Shown piece by piece: positions 16,881-26,214 of a stretch of DNA of 45,851 nt. The notes under the pieces were generated by a model, which did not search any database, was not told the DNA's origin, and saw nothing but the letters and a program-made list of their open reading frames with translations. Made by a program: the position numbers and the translations under genes. The first letter of the stretch is position 1; every line of letters begins with the position of its first letter. The stretch spans positions 1-45,851 of the forward strand of contig NZ_JAHLQE010000031.1 of assembly GCF_018918235.1 (NCBI RefSeq). The letters run 5' to 3'. The DNA is from Eubacterium sp. MSJ-13 (GTDB lineage Bacteria; Bacillota; Clostridia; Lachnospirales; Lachnospiraceae).

Positions 16881-17675
16881 ATGTTAGAACTAAACAATGT
16901 GCATAAAACATTTAATCTTGGTACGATAAATGAGAAGAAAGCTTTAAATGGTGTCAACTTAAAACTCGAAGACGGTGATTTCGTTACTGTAATTGGTGGA
17001 AACGGTGCAGGAAAGTCTACCACACTCAATGCTGTTGCAGGAGTATGGCCTATAGATAAAGGAAGTATTGTAATTGATGGAGTTGATATGACAGGGCTTT
17101 CAGAGCATAAGAGAGCTCCGTATCTCGGAAGAGTGTTTCAGGATCCTATGAATGGAACTGCATCTACTATGGAAATCATAGAAAATCTCGCACTTGCTGC
17201 CAGGAGAGGTCAGAGAAGAGGTTTGAGATGGGGCGTTACAAAGTCAGAAAAGAAGAAGTACAGGGAGCTGCTTGCCAAACTTGATCTTGGTCTTGAGGAC
17301 AGAATGACTTCAAAGGTTGGTCTTTTATCAGGAGGACAGAGACAGGCACTTACACTTCTTATGGCTACGATCAAAAAGCCAAAACTTCTTTTACTTGATG
17401 AACATACAGCGGCTCTCGATCCTAAGACAGCGGCAAAAGTTCTTGAACTGTCAGATAAGATTATTGCAGAAAATAATCTTACGGCAATGATGGTTACACA
17501 CAATATGAGAGATGCGATAGTGCATGGAAATCGTCTTATCATGATGAATGAGGGACAGGTTATACTTGATATCAAGGGTGAAGAAAAAAAGAAACTTACA
17601 GTTGAGGACCTGCTTCAGAAATTTGAAGAGGTAAGCGGCGAGGAATTCTCAAATGATAAAGCACTTTTAAGCTAA
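16881..17675 (+). CDS. ABC transporter ATP-binding protein
   Basis: A 264-aa nucleotide-binding subunit that powers the adjacent permease. Walker A is GGNGAGKS (39-46), signature LSGGQRQ (149-155), Walker B LLLLDE (169-174), and the switch His lies in VTHNMRD. GGAGGTG overlaps the end of the permease gene, giving tight coupling. A GC-rich hairpin (17687-17721) closes the unit. It is the partner for one permease only, so the complex is probably a homodimer of each subunit. Confidence 0.9.
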   Translation: MLELNNVHKTFNLGTINEKKALNGVNLKLEDGDFVTVIGGNGAGKSTTLNAVAGVWPIDKGSIVIDGVDMTGLSEHKRAPYLGRVFQDPMNGTASTMEIIENLALAARRGQRRGLRWGVTKSEKKKYRELLAKLDLGLEDRMTSKVGLLSGGQRQALTLLMATIKKPKLLLLDEHTAALDPKTAAKVLELSDKIIAENNLTAMMVTHNMRDAIVHGNRLIMMNEGQVILDIKGEEKKKLTVEDLLQKFEEVSGEEFSNDKALLS

Positions 17676-17686
17676 AATAATATTAG

Positions 17687-17727
17687 GGCGGGGAGGTCAT
17701 CGGATTAGGATGATACCCGCCTTAATT
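17687..17727 (+). terminator. Probable terminator of the ABC transporter unit
   Basis: GGCGGG (17687-17692) pairs with CCCGCC (17716-17721), and inside it TCATC pairs with GATGA, followed by TTAATTATAA. The T-run is broken by As, so efficiency is uncertain. Confidence 0.55.
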
Positions 17728-17763
17728 ATAACTATAAATTAAGATAAAGAGGCAGGAATATAT

Positions 17764-18660
17764 ATGAGCCATAGTATTACAGATATTTTTTACAAACAGC
17801 GGGCTGATTTTTTTAAAGAACAAAAGGAAAGAGAAAAAAGAATGACATTCCCAGATGATGTTGAGGAATATAAAAACATAGCATACCTTGATGATGGAGA
17901 TAAGGCACACAGATTGGATGTTTACAGACCTAAAGAAGCGGGCAGTAAAAAGCTTCCGGTCATCATAAATGTTCATGGCGGAGGTCTTATTCTTGGAAGT
18001 AAGGAGTTTAACAGATATTTTTGTGCGAAAATGTGTAAACTTGGATATGTTATATTTAGTGTTGAATATCGTCTTGTGCCGGACTGCATGTTTTTTGACC
18101 AGTGTGAAGACTTATCGAGAGCATTTGACTATATTGACAAAAATATTTCAAAATATAATGGAGATGAGAAGGAAATCTTCGCGGTAGGTGACAGTGGTGG
18201 AGCATGTCTCCTAACATATACAACAGCTATGATAACAAACAAAAAGATGGCTGCGGCGGCGAAGGTTAAGGCATCAAAGATAAACATAAAAGCGCTTGGG
18301 CTTATAAGTGGTATGTTCTATACAAATAAGTTTGATAAACTGGGGTTGTTCCTTCCAAAATATCTTTATGGAAAGAATTACAAAAAAGAAAGTTTTGCGA
18401 AGTATGTCAACCCTGAAAATACGGAATTGATAAATGCACTTCCGCCGTGTTTTCTTGTGACAAGCGAGAATGATAATTTAAAACATTACACCATTAATTT
18501 TGTAAAAGCACTCAAAAAAAATAATAAATACCATAAATTGATAAATTTTGAAAAGAAGCCTGAATTGACACATGCATTCAGTGTTTTTGAGCCGGAACTT
18601 AAAGAGAGTGGTGAAACTATCAGGGAGATATCAAAATTTTTTATGCACTGTAAAAGATAG
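17764..18660 (+). CDS. Alpha/beta-hydrolase, hormone-sensitive-lipase-type esterase
   Basis: Predicted cytoplasmic carboxylesterase of 298 aa. The oxyanion-hole motif HGGG is at 71-74 and the nucleophile elbow GDSGG at 142-146 (S144). The probable acid is D237 in TSENDNL and the His is H270 in ELTHAF, so the triad is complete. There is no signal peptide. The ribosome site is weak (GAGGCAGG region, 17750-17757). It is flanked by the ABC unit and the chemoreceptor, with no evident functional link. Such enzymes cleave acetyl or short acyl esters; the natural substrate is unknown. Confidence 0.85.
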   Translation: MSHSITDIFYKQRADFFKEQKEREKRMTFPDDVEEYKNIAYLDDGDKAHRLDVYRPKEAGSKKLPVIINVHGGGLILGSKEFNRYFCAKMCKLGYVIFSVEYRLVPDCMFFDQCEDLSRAFDYIDKNISKYNGDEKEIFAVGDSGGACLLTYTTAMITNKKMAAAAKVKASKINIKALGLISGMFYTNKFDKLGLFLPKYLYGKNYKKESFAKYVNPENTELINALPPCFLVTSENDNLKHYTINFVKALKKNNKYHKLINFEKKPELTHAFSVFEPELKESGETIREISKFFMHCKR

Positions 18661-18718
18661 TTCAATCAGATAAGGGATAGTGAATTTACCTGATCTAAAT
18701 ATGTGGAGGTGAGGTTTT

Positions 18719-20815
18719 ATGAATTACGATGAAAATGTTTTTAAGGAAAAGGCAAACAGAAAAGCAAGGCGCATATGGTTCATATTTGCGATACTTCTTT
18801 CAGCAAATTATGGTTCTGATGTAGCTAACGGGCTTAATACGGCATCTTATTATGCTGTATTTCTAGCACTTTGCTGGATTCCGATAGTTTCAGGAGAAAT
18901 CCTTTTGAGAGTTAAAGGATGGGAAACAGATTTGTATAAATACAACCTTGTAATTGGTTATGGGATTTTTTATACATTTGTTATAAGTACAACTGAATCA
19001 CCAATAGCATTTACATATATTCTTCCAGTTACAAGTCTTCTTGTACTGTATAAAAATCGTAAGTTTATGGTTTACTGTGGTATCGTAAACTCGATTATTA
19101 TCATAATAAGTTCTGTTTATCATGTAATGTGTGGATATAATTCAGAAGCAGATATGAAAAATTATCAGCTTGAATTGTCTGCTATAATTCTCTGTTACAT
19201 TTGTTATGTAATGTCGATTCATCACCTTAATGAGTCTGATGGCGCAATGACAAATAGCATAAAAGCTGATCTTAAACGTGTTATCACAACGGTTGAAAAG
19301 GTTAAAACAGCGAGTAATTCAATTATGAGTGGTGTATCTGTAGTAAGAGAGATTTCTGTTGAAAATACTCACAGTGCTAATGTAGTTGTTGATGGTATGG
19401 TAACACTTAAAGATAATAATGGCAGACTTGAAGAGACAACTTCATCATCTGTAAATATGACTACGGATATTAATTCACAGGTACAGCATGTTGCAGAAAT
19501 GATAGAACAGATGGTAAGTTTAACTGTTGAATCAGGAGAACATGCAAAAAATAGTTCAGATGATCTTAAAAGTCTTGTTGAGACTACACATTTAATGACG
19601 AATCTTGCTTCTGAAATGGGAAAGATACTTGAAAACTTCAGGGAGGAATTTGAAAGGGTTAAGCTTGAGACCGGTAAAATCGAAGAGATTACGGAGCAGA
19701 CGACACTTCTTGCGTTGAATGCTTCTATTGAAGCTGCAAGAGCTGGGGAAGCGGGCAGAGGATTTGGGGTTGTTGCTCAGCAGATAAGCTCACTTAGTAC
19801 AGAGACACAGTCTTCATCAGGTCAGATAGAAGATGCTCTTATAAGACTTCAGCAGACATCGGATAAGATGACTGCATCGATGGAGGAAACGATAAAGCTT
19901 GTCCAGGAGACATTTAAAAAGGTTACAAAAACCGGAAAGAATGTTGGAAAGATAAATGATGACTCAAAACAGCTTGAAAGTCATATCCAGGAGATTGATA
20001 CAGCTATGAAAGAGGTTGAAAACTCAAATCGTCAGCTTGTTGATAATATGGATAATGTATCTGGAATCGTATCTGACATGACAGGATGCATATCATATTC
20101 AAATGAGATAAGCAACCGTATGCTTAGTAAGTATGAAGAGTCTATGACTAATATAAATGATATTGAAAAGGTTGTTGAGGCTCTTATGTGTGAACTTGGT
20201 ATCGGTGGATTTATGGGAATCGAGGATATACAGCCTGGAATGAAAGTTCAGGTTTCCATAAAGAAAGCAGATTTAGAGGATTCTGTTGAGATACTTCATG
20301 GAGATGTTATAAAACAGATTGATGATAAGGTTATCGTAAATCTTCCAAAGGCAAAAGAAACATATAAAGAGTCAGAATGTCAGTTGCAGATAACTGTTGG
20401 AAATGTATTGTATATGTGGAAGAGTGCAGGCATTAAACAAATTCAGTCGGAAGGTGCACATACATTTGAGATTACGGTAACATCAAGACCGACGATAAAG
20501 AACAGAAGAAAGTATCCTCGTATGGATATAAATAATAAGTGTAAGATAATATTACAGGAGTCGGGAAAAGTAATAGATGCAAGACTTGACAATATAAGTG
20601 CAAATGGTTTTGCTCTGCTGACAAAAGATTCATATTTTAAAGAAAATAAAAATGCTAAGATAAAGATTGAAATTGAAGATTTTGATCTTCCGAAACATAA
20701 TGTACTTGAAGGTAGGGTTATCCGCTGCTCTGAAAATGATGGAATGTATATTGTAGGCTGTCAGATGCCTGAGGATGACAATGCAATAAGAGAGTATGTA
20801 AATAACAGTATTTAG
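18719..20815 (+). CDS. Membrane chemoreceptor fused to a PilZ c-di-GMP-binding domain
   Basis: A 698-aa methyl-accepting chemotaxis protein. Six membrane segments (about 19-168) form a multi-pass sensor instead of the usual two-helix periplasmic sensor. A long helical signalling region follows (about 180-490) with the canonical hairpin tip [20 protein letters not shown] (321-340), which binds CheA/CheW. Residues about 500-590 resemble the YcgR-type N-domain. The PilZ domain (about 594-698) carries RKYPR (R597, R601) and NISANG (625-630), the two motifs that hold c-di-GMP. GGAGG lies just before ATG 18719. It converges on a GGDEF gene. The inference is a receptor whose output is tuned by c-di-GMP. 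Confidence 0.9.
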   Translation: MNYDENVFKEKANRKARRIWFIFAILLSANYGSDVANGLNTASYYAVFLALCWIPIVSGEILLRVKGWETDLYKYNLVIGYGIFYTFVISTTESPIAFTYILPVTSLLVLYKNRKFMVYCGIVNSIIIIISSVYHVMCGYNSEADMKNYQLELSAIILCYICYVMSIHHLNESDGAMTNSIKADLKRVITTVEKVKTASNSIMSGVSVVREISVENTHSANVVVDGMVTLKDNNGRLEETTSSSVNMTTDINSQVQHVAEMIEQMVSLTVESGEHAKNSSDDLKSLVETTHLMTNLASEMGKILENFREEFERVKLETGKIEEITEQTTLLALNASIEAARAGEAGRGFGVVAQQISSLSTETQSSSGQIEDALIRLQQTSDKMTASMEETIKLVQETFKKVTKTGKNVGKINDDSKQLESHIQEIDTAMKEVENSNRQLVDNMDNVSGIVSDMTGCISYSNEISNRMLSKYEESMTNINDIEKVVEALMCELGIGGFMGIEDIQPGMKVQVSIKKADLEDSVEILHGDVIKQIDDKVIVNLPKAKETYKESECQLQITVGNVLYMWKSAGIKQIQSEGAHTFEITVTSRPTIKNRRKYPRMDINNKCKIILQESGKVIDARLDNISANGFALLTKDSYFKENKNAKIKIEIEDFDLPKHNVLEGRVIRCSENDGMYIVGCQMPEDDNAIREYVNNSI

Positions 20816-20835
20816 CATTATCAAGAAAGTAATAG

Positions 20836-20856
20836 AGCGGATTGAGAATATCCGCT
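20836..20856. repeat. Short hairpin repeat, copy 2
   Basis: AGCGGAT (20836-20842) and ATCCGCT (20850-20856) around TGAGAAT; 20 of 21 bases match 30-50. It lies between the chemoreceptor stop and the bidirectional terminator. Confidence 0.55.
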
Positions 20857-20869
20857 TAACGATAATCAC

Positions 20870-20926
20870 AGAGAATAACAAAAAGAGACAATGTTTTTTA
20901 TGCACTGTCTCTTTTTGTTATTCTCT
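20870..20926. terminator. Bidirectional terminator overlapping the GGDEF stop codon
   Basis: A perfect 21-bp stem (20870-20890 with 20906-20926) and a 15-nt loop. The AAAAAGAGACA/TGTCTCTTTTT core gives T-rich 3' sides in both directions. The minus-strand stop codon (20918-20920) and last two codons of the GGDEF gene lie inside the right arm, so the hairpin forms partly within coding sequence. Confidence 0.85.
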
Positions 20927-22843
20927 AAGCTGATGATGAAGAACTTTATCTTTATACATTTCTTCATCGGCAGCTTTTATAAAATCATCAAGTGAAATAT
21001 CAGTTGTAGGTACACCGGTTATAACACCAATACTTGCACTGACATTGTAAGGATAGTTATGCGTTTTGTTGAAAATATTAATATTCTGGTGAATTTTATC
21101 TAAAAAATCATTGGTATCGAGTCCGTCTGCCAATGGACCGGCCATGACAAATTCATCACCACCGAATCTTGCACATGTTTCATCTCTGATACTTGATTTT
21201 ATAAGTATATTTCCTATTGCCGAGATTGCAATATCTCCATCAGAGTGACCATAGGTATCATTTATCTTTTTTAGTCCATTAAGGTCAACTGATATTGCAA
21301 TAAAATGTTTCTGTTCAGTAATACAGAGTTTAAATTGTGGAAGTACTTTCTGATAAAATCCGCGTCTGTTTAAAAGACCAGTAAGTGGGTCATGTATATA
21401 TTTATTTTCAAGGTTTGATATGATATTCTGCTGCCTCTGGTGAACTTTCATTGTTTCAAGTGAATTGCTGACATTCATGAGAAACTGATAAAGCTGTTCC
21501 ATGTTTATCCTGTCAGGCTCATATACAAATGCTACATACCCTATCGTATGGCTTAACACATGCAATGGAACAAACATGATATTATCCTCTTCTTCAAGAA
21601 CCTGCTCAAGATTTGGAAGAAGATTAACTGTTTCAAAATCAGTCATACCCTGCCAGACAGTATCATGCTTTGATAAAACAACATCCATATGATTGGAGTA
21701 TCCTGAATGAGAGTATGTCTGCTCATCAAGAATGTCAGAAAGCTCTTCCTCCTCAGTCAAAAAGTTATCAACGATACAGAGCCAGAATCTATGACTGCAG
21801 AAAAATCTCTCATATCGTGTAAGTGTATCAAAAACACCTTGAAAAGAGTTGTTATCAGTTAAATCAGCAGACATATTTATCTGATGATCATTAAAATATA
21901 TCTGGTTGTTAAATTTGTTGTTTAGTTTGTATGACAGATTACTGTATTGTTTTAAGTTTTTCTGATTGCATCCGCAGGAACCACCTATAATAACCTTTGA
22001 CGGAATTACATTATCTTTAGGAATTTCTTTTCCAGTAAACAGGTCATTTAATAAGTCAAAAGATAATTTTACGGCATTTTTAAAATCATGTTGTGCTGTT
22101 GTAATAGGCGGAAAATGGTCAATAGCCGGAGTTATACCGTCAAAGCCGGTGATGGCAATATCTTGAGGAATATCATATCCGGCATCGGTAAGTAAATGAA
22201 AAGCAGTTATAGCCATGACATCATTGGCACATGCGATAGCCTGTGGCATAGGGAGGTCACTATTTAAGAACTGTTTTATGACATGTTCCGTAGGTGTAGT
22301 CCAAAAACTTCCATAGCCTATACGTTCCTCTTCAATAGGAATACCATGTTCGGTCAGTACTTTTTTATATATTTCAATGCGCTCTTCCGAGTAATAATTA
22401 CCCTTGATACCGGCAATAAAGTTTATTGTTGTATAATGATGATCCTCGATAAGATGGCATAATATCTTTTCTAATGCAGACTGATAATCATATCTTATAT
22501 TGTAACAGCCATCAATAGGGCGGTCTATCGAAATGACAGGTATATGTTTCTTAAGTGCCTCTGATATAATCTCATCACGGACTATAGGACATTTAACCGT
22601 TTCGGAAAGGATTATCATAGCGTCGATAAGTTCATGGTTTATAAGGTTGAAAATGTAACTTTCACCTTCATCATGTTTTCCTCCGCTTCTTGCACGGTAA
22701 AGATCGCTGAAGGAACGGAAAAATAAAAGTTTAAAATCATGTTTTTTTGAAAATTCAACAAAATATCTCATATAGTGTTCATTGTAATCACTGTCAATAG
22801 CTGCACAGCATATGGCGATTACACGGTTTTTAAATTTAAGCAT
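20918..22843 (-). CDS. Diguanylate cyclase with LacI-type periplasmic-binding-like sensor domain
   Basis: A 641-aa cytoplasmic protein. Residues about 5-290 are a LacI/GalR-type sugar-binding fold (VISIDRPID, ACANDVMAI and ITGFDG landmarks) without an HTH. Residues 320-470 are a GAF-like linker with helices, and 475-641 are a GGDEF domain. DPLTGLLNRR is at 485-494, DLNGLKKIND at 520-529 and GGDEF at 561-565, so it should make c-di-GMP from two GTP. The RxxD inhibitory site expected five residues before GGDEF is missing (IRDE instead), suggesting no product inhibition. AAAGG precedes ATG 22843. A small molecule bound by the LacI-like domain probably controls synthesis. Confidence 0.88.
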   Translation of the reverse strand: MLKFKNRVIAICCAAIDSDYNEHYMRYFVEFSKKHDFKLLFFRSFSDLYRARSGGKHDEGESYIFNLINHELIDAMIILSETVKCPIVRDEIISEALKKHIPVISIDRPIDGCYNIRYDYQSALEKILCHLIEDHHYTTINFIAGIKGNYYSEERIEIYKKVLTEHGIPIEEERIGYGSFWTTPTEHVIKQFLNSDLPMPQAIACANDVMAITAFHLLTDAGYDIPQDIAITGFDGITPAIDHFPPITTAQHDFKNAVKLSFDLLNDLFTGKEIPKDNVIPSKVIIGGSCGCNQKNLKQYSNLSYKLNNKFNNQIYFNDHQINMSADLTDNNSFQGVFDTLTRYERFFCSHRFWLCIVDNFLTEEEELSDILDEQTYSHSGYSNHMDVVLSKHDTVWQGMTDFETVNLLPNLEQVLEEEDNIMFVPLHVLSHTIGYVAFVYEPDRINMEQLYQFLMNVSNSLETMKVHQRQQNIISNLENKYIHDPLTGLLNRRGFYQKVLPQFKLCITEQKHFIAISVDLNGLKKINDTYGHSDGDIAISAIGNILIKSSIRDETCARFGGDEFVMAGPLADGLDTNDFLDKIHQNINIFNKTHNYPYNVSASIGVITGVPTTDISLDDFIKAADEEMYKDKVLHHQLRE

Positions 22844-22889
22844 TATTCACGACCTTTCTGAATAATATCATCACGTAAAATATAACATT

Positions 22890-22918
22890 ATTATAATAAA
22901 AAAATGGGAGAACTGCAA
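22890..22918 (-). promoter_or_regulatory. Promoter for the GGDEF gene
   Basis: Minus-strand TTGCAG (22918-22913), 17-bp spacer and a perfect TATAAT (22895-22890), 47 bp upstream of ATG 22843. Confidence 0.55.
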
Positions 22919-22951
22919 CAATATATTTAGAATGGATGAGTTGTAATTGCT

Positions 22952-22980
22952 GCTGATTGCATTGTAGATATGAACAGTAA
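22952..22980. repeat. Modular intergenic repeat, fragment R4
   Basis: GCTGATTGCATTGTAGATA followed by TGAACAGTAA resembles 41660-41689 (GCTGATTGCACCGTAAGGTG then TGAGCAGTAA). It lies in the 397-bp divergent region between the GGDEF gene and uvrA, which otherwise holds the two promoters and the SOS boxes. Confidence 0.5.
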
Positions 22981-23066
22981 TATGTTTTTGGGGCAGATGG
23001 ATATTATGTAACAAATAGATGGATTTTTCATTGAGAGAGTACGCGTAGTTTGAAGATATAGAAAAA

Positions 23067-23080
23067 CGAACATATGTACT
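23067..23080 (+). promoter_or_regulatory. LexA/DinR SOS box 1 of uvrA
   Basis: CGAACATATGTACT matches the Firmicute SOS box CGAACATATGTTCG at 12 of 14 positions. It ends at the first base of the -35 element of the predicted uvrA promoter. Confidence 0.65.
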
Positions 23081-23108
23081 TGAAATTCTGGCTGATTGAT
23101 GATATGAT
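23080..23108 (+). promoter_or_regulatory. uvrA promoter
   Basis: TTGAAA (23080-23085), 17-bp spacer and TATGAT (23103-23108), placed between the two SOS boxes and 133 bp before the uvrA start. Confidence 0.65.
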
Positions 23109-23111
23109 GAA

Positions 23112-23125
23112 CGCATACATGTTCG
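23112..23125 (+). promoter_or_regulatory. LexA/DinR SOS box 2 of uvrA
   Basis: CGCATACATGTTCG matches CGAACATATGTTCG at 11 of 14 positions, with one half-site intact. It lies just after the -10 element, over the probable transcription start. Confidence 0.55.
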
Positions 23126-23240
23126 ACATATTATGTGCGAAAAATATGTATTATCACTGGTATTACATTTCTGTCTGTCTCTGAGCAAAGGCGGACAGTT
23201 TTACAAAGTTTTGATAATCTGCTTAGAAATGAGGTTTTTT

Positions 23241-26084
23241 ATGGCAAAACATGAGGAAGTTAAGAAGTATATAAAGATAAGAAAGGCAGCAGAGCACAAT
23301 CTTAAAGATATTGATGTTGATATTCCAAGGGATGAGTTTGTGGTTCTTACGGGACTTAGTGGTTCGGGAAAGTCATCTCTTGCGTTTGATACTATTTATG
23401 CGGAGGGGCAGAGAAGATATATGGAGTCGTTGTCTTCTTATGCAAGACAGTTTCTTGGGCTTATGGAAAAGCCGAATGTTGAGAAGATAGAGGGACTTCC
23501 ACCTGCTATTTCAATCGACCAGAAGTCTACAAACAGAAATCCACGTTCTACAGTCGGTACTGTGACGGAGATTTACGACTATTTCAGACTTCTTTATGCG
23601 AGGGTTGGCATACCGCATTGTCCTAAGTGTGGAAAAGAGATAAAAAGGCAGACGGTAGACCAGATATGTGATGAGATTATGAAACTTGAAAAAGGTACGA
23701 GATTGCAGCTTCTTGCACCTGTTGTCAGGGGAAGAAAGGGTGAACATGTCAAGGTATTTGAAAGTGCCAGAAAGAGCGGTTATGTAAGGGTTGTCGTTGA
23801 CGGTCACATTTATGACCTGTCAGAGGATATAAAGTTAGAGAAAAATAAAAAGCATGACATAGAGATAATGGTTGACAGGCTTGTTGTCAGGGACGGCATA
23901 GAAAAGAGGCTTAGCGATTCGATTGAAAATGTCATGAGACTTTCTGACGGACTTCTTATAGTAGATATTCCTGGGAAAGAACAGCTTAGGTTCAGCCAGA
24001 GTTTTTCTTGTGCTGACTGCGGTATAAGTATTGATGAGATAGAGCCAAGGACATTTTCATTTAACAATCCTTTTGGTGCGTGTGAGGTATGTCACGGTAT
24101 CGGATATAAGATGGAATTTGCAGAGGAGCTTATGATACCTGATACATCGTTAAGTATCGCAGACGGAGCACTTGTCGTAAATGGATGGCAGTCTGTTACA
24201 AATAAGACAAGCTATGCGAGATGTGTCCTTGATGCACTTGCCGAGGAATATGGATTTGACCTTAACACTCCTTATAAAGATCTGCCTGAGGATATCAGAC
24301 ATATGCTTATGCATGGAACTGACGGCAGAAGTGTTCAGGTGCATTACAGAGGACAGCGTGGCGTTGGTGTATATGATGTCGTTTTTGAGGGAGTTATCAA
24401 AAATGTTGAGAGGAGATACAGGGAGACTGCATCAGAGAGCACAAAAAAAGAGTATGAGAGTTTTATGAGGATAACTCCTTGTAAGGCTTGTAAAGGAAAA
24501 AGACTCCGCCCTGAAGCACTTGCCGTTACGGTCGGAGATAAAAATATCGCACAGATAACAGAGCTTTCGATAATCGACCTTAAAAATTATCTTGATAACC
24601 TTGAACTTACAAAGAACCAGTTAAATATAGGAAGGGTTGTACTCAAAGAGATAAAAGCAAGGGTAGGATTTCTTGTCGAGGTAGGTCTTGAATATCTCTC
24701 GCTTTCAAGATATACGGCGAGTCTTTCGGGTGGTGAAGCACAGCGTATCAGACTTGCGACACAGATAGGTTCGGGACTTGTTGGAGTTGCCTATATACTT
24801 GATGAGCCGAGCATAGGACTTCACCAGAGAGACAATGATAAACTTCTAGGTGCGTTGATGAAGTTAAAAAATCTCGGAAACACACTTATAGTTGTTGAAC
24901 ATGACGAGGATACGATGCTTGCGGCTGACTATATAGTTGACATAGGGCCGGGGGCAGGTTCGCATGGCGGCAGGGTGATAGCGACAGGAACGGCAGAGGA
25001 TATCATGGCATGCAAGGAGTCAATAACAGGTGATTACTTAAGTGGCAGAAAAAAGATACCTGTTCCGGAGGTGAGAAAAGAGCCTACAGGCTGGATAAAG
25101 GTAAAAGGGGCAAAAGAAAACAATCTCAAAAATATCAATGTAGAGTTTCCAACGGGAGTTATGACCTGCGTTACAGGAGTTTCCGGTTCGGGAAAAAGTT
25201 CACTTGTAAATGAGATACTTTACAAGTCAATGGCAAAGCAGTTAAACAGGGCGAGAACTATTCCGGGACTCTGTAGCGGTGTTGAGGGACTTGAGCAGCT
25301 TGACAAGGTTATCAATATAGACCAGTCACCGATAGGAAGAACACCACGCTCAAATCCTGCGACTTATACGGGTGTGTTTGATATGATAAGGGATTTGTTT
25401 GCAGCCACACCTGATGCGAAAGCGAAAGGATATAAAAAAGGCCGTTTCAGTTTTAATGTGAAAGGCGGCAGATGTGAAAACTGCCACGGTGACGGAATCA
25501 TAAAGATAGAGATGAACTTCCTGCCGGATGTATATGTGCCTTGTGAAGTATGCGGTGGAAAGAGATACAACAGGGAAACTTTAGATGTAAAATATAAGGG
25601 CAAGAGTATATATGATGTACTTGACATGACAGTGGAAGAAGCACTCACATTCTTTGAGGCAGTACCGACTATCAGAAGAAAGATAGAAACGCTTTATGAG
25701 GTAGGACTTTCCTATATAAAACTCGGTCAGCCGTCAACCACGCTTTCAGGTGGAGAAGCACAGCGAATCAAACTTGCAACAGAACTCAGCAAGAGAAGTA
25801 CGGGCAAAACGGTGTATGTACTTGATGAGCCGACAACAGGACTTCATTTTGCAGATGTACACAAGCTCGTTGATATATTGAGGAGACTTACCGAGAATGG
25901 CAATACAGTCATCGTGATAGAGCATAATCTCGATGTTATAAAAACAGCGGACTATATAATCGACTTAGGACCTGAGGGTGGAGCAAACGGCGGAACAGTC
26001 ATAGCTAAGGGCACGCCTGAAAAGGTAGCAAAAAGTAAGAAGTCTTATACGGGGGCGTTTATAAAGAAGATGCTTGAGAGGTGA
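23241..26084 (+). CDS. uvrA: Excinuclease ABC subunit A
   Basis: Damage-recognition ATPase of nucleotide excision repair; it loads UvrB on distorted DNA. ATG 23241 follows GAGG (23231-23234) and gives 947 aa, the usual length; an upstream in-frame ATG at 23133 is inside the promoter region. Two ABC modules are present: GLSGSGKSS (from residue 38) and GVSGSGKSS in the second half, each with an LSGGEAQRI signature. Zinc-binding Cys pairs are CPKCGK, CADCG...CEVCHG and CENCHG...CEVCGG. The two SOS boxes upstream point to LexA control. uvrB is not adjacent. Confidence 0.97.
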   Translation: MAKHEEVKKYIKIRKAAEHNLKDIDVDIPRDEFVVLTGLSGSGKSSLAFDTIYAEGQRRYMESLSSYARQFLGLMEKPNVEKIEGLPPAISIDQKSTNRNPRSTVGTVTEIYDYFRLLYARVGIPHCPKCGKEIKRQTVDQICDEIMKLEKGTRLQLLAPVVRGRKGEHVKVFESARKSGYVRVVVDGHIYDLSEDIKLEKNKKHDIEIMVDRLVVRDGIEKRLSDSIENVMRLSDGLLIVDIPGKEQLRFSQSFSCADCGISIDEIEPRTFSFNNPFGACEVCHGIGYKMEFAEELMIPDTSLSIADGALVVNGWQSVTNKTSYARCVLDALAEEYGFDLNTPYKDLPEDIRHMLMHGTDGRSVQVHYRGQRGVGVYDVVFEGVIKNVERRYRETASESTKKEYESFMRITPCKACKGKRLRPEALAVTVGDKNIAQITELSIIDLKNYLDNLELTKNQLNIGRVVLKEIKARVGFLVEVGLEYLSLSRYTASLSGGEAQRIRLATQIGSGLVGVAYILDEPSIGLHQRDNDKLLGALMKLKNLGNTLIVVEHDEDTMLAADYIVDIGPGAGSHGGRVIATGTAEDIMACKESITGDYLSGRKKIPVPEVRKEPTGWIKVKGAKENNLKNINVEFPTGVMTCVTGVSGSGKSSLVNEILYKSMAKQLNRARTIPGLCSGVEGLEQLDKVINIDQSPIGRTPRSNPATYTGVFDMIRDLFAATPDAKAKGYKKGRFSFNVKGGRCENCHGDGIIKIEMNFLPDVYVPCEVCGGKRYNRETLDVKYKGKSIYDVLDMTVEEALTFFEAVPTIRRKIETLYEVGLSYIKLGQPSTTLSGGEAQRIKLATELSKRSTGKTVYVLDEPTTGLHFADVHKLVDILRRLTENGNTVIVIEHNLDVIKTADYIIDLGPEGGANGGTVIAKGTPEKVAKSKKSYTGAFIKKMLER

Positions 26085-26128
26085 TTGCGAAACAGATTAT
26101 ATGTTTGCTGTTTGCTATAACCAATGCT

Positions 26129-26148
26129 AACGCAGGAACGCTTTCGCT
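26129..26148 (+). repeat. Partial copy (C) of the long structured element
   Basis: AACGCAGGAACGCTTTCGCT: its last 16 bases (26133-26148) are identical to element A (11497-11482, minus strand), and 18 of 20 match element B (45520-45539). GCGAAACAG at 26087-26095 also resembles the left end of element B. The second half is not recognisable, and no matching outer arm follows, so this looks truncated or decayed. It lies between uvrA and the YfbR gene. Confidence 0.6.
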
Positions 26149-26214
26149 GCCAGTCACTCTTAATAGTGCTAAGTCAGCAAAGTACGCTGATGAAAAAATG
26201 AAAGGGGCGGTTTT

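Noticed and set aside
18661-18718. SigD-type promoter for the chemoreceptor
   Set aside because: No TAAA and GCCGATAT pair at the proper spacing was found.
22871-23188. 105-codon minus-strand open frame upstream of the GGDEF gene
   Set aside because: It runs through the SOS-box promoter region, has no ribosome site or recognisable domain, and conflicts with both promoters.
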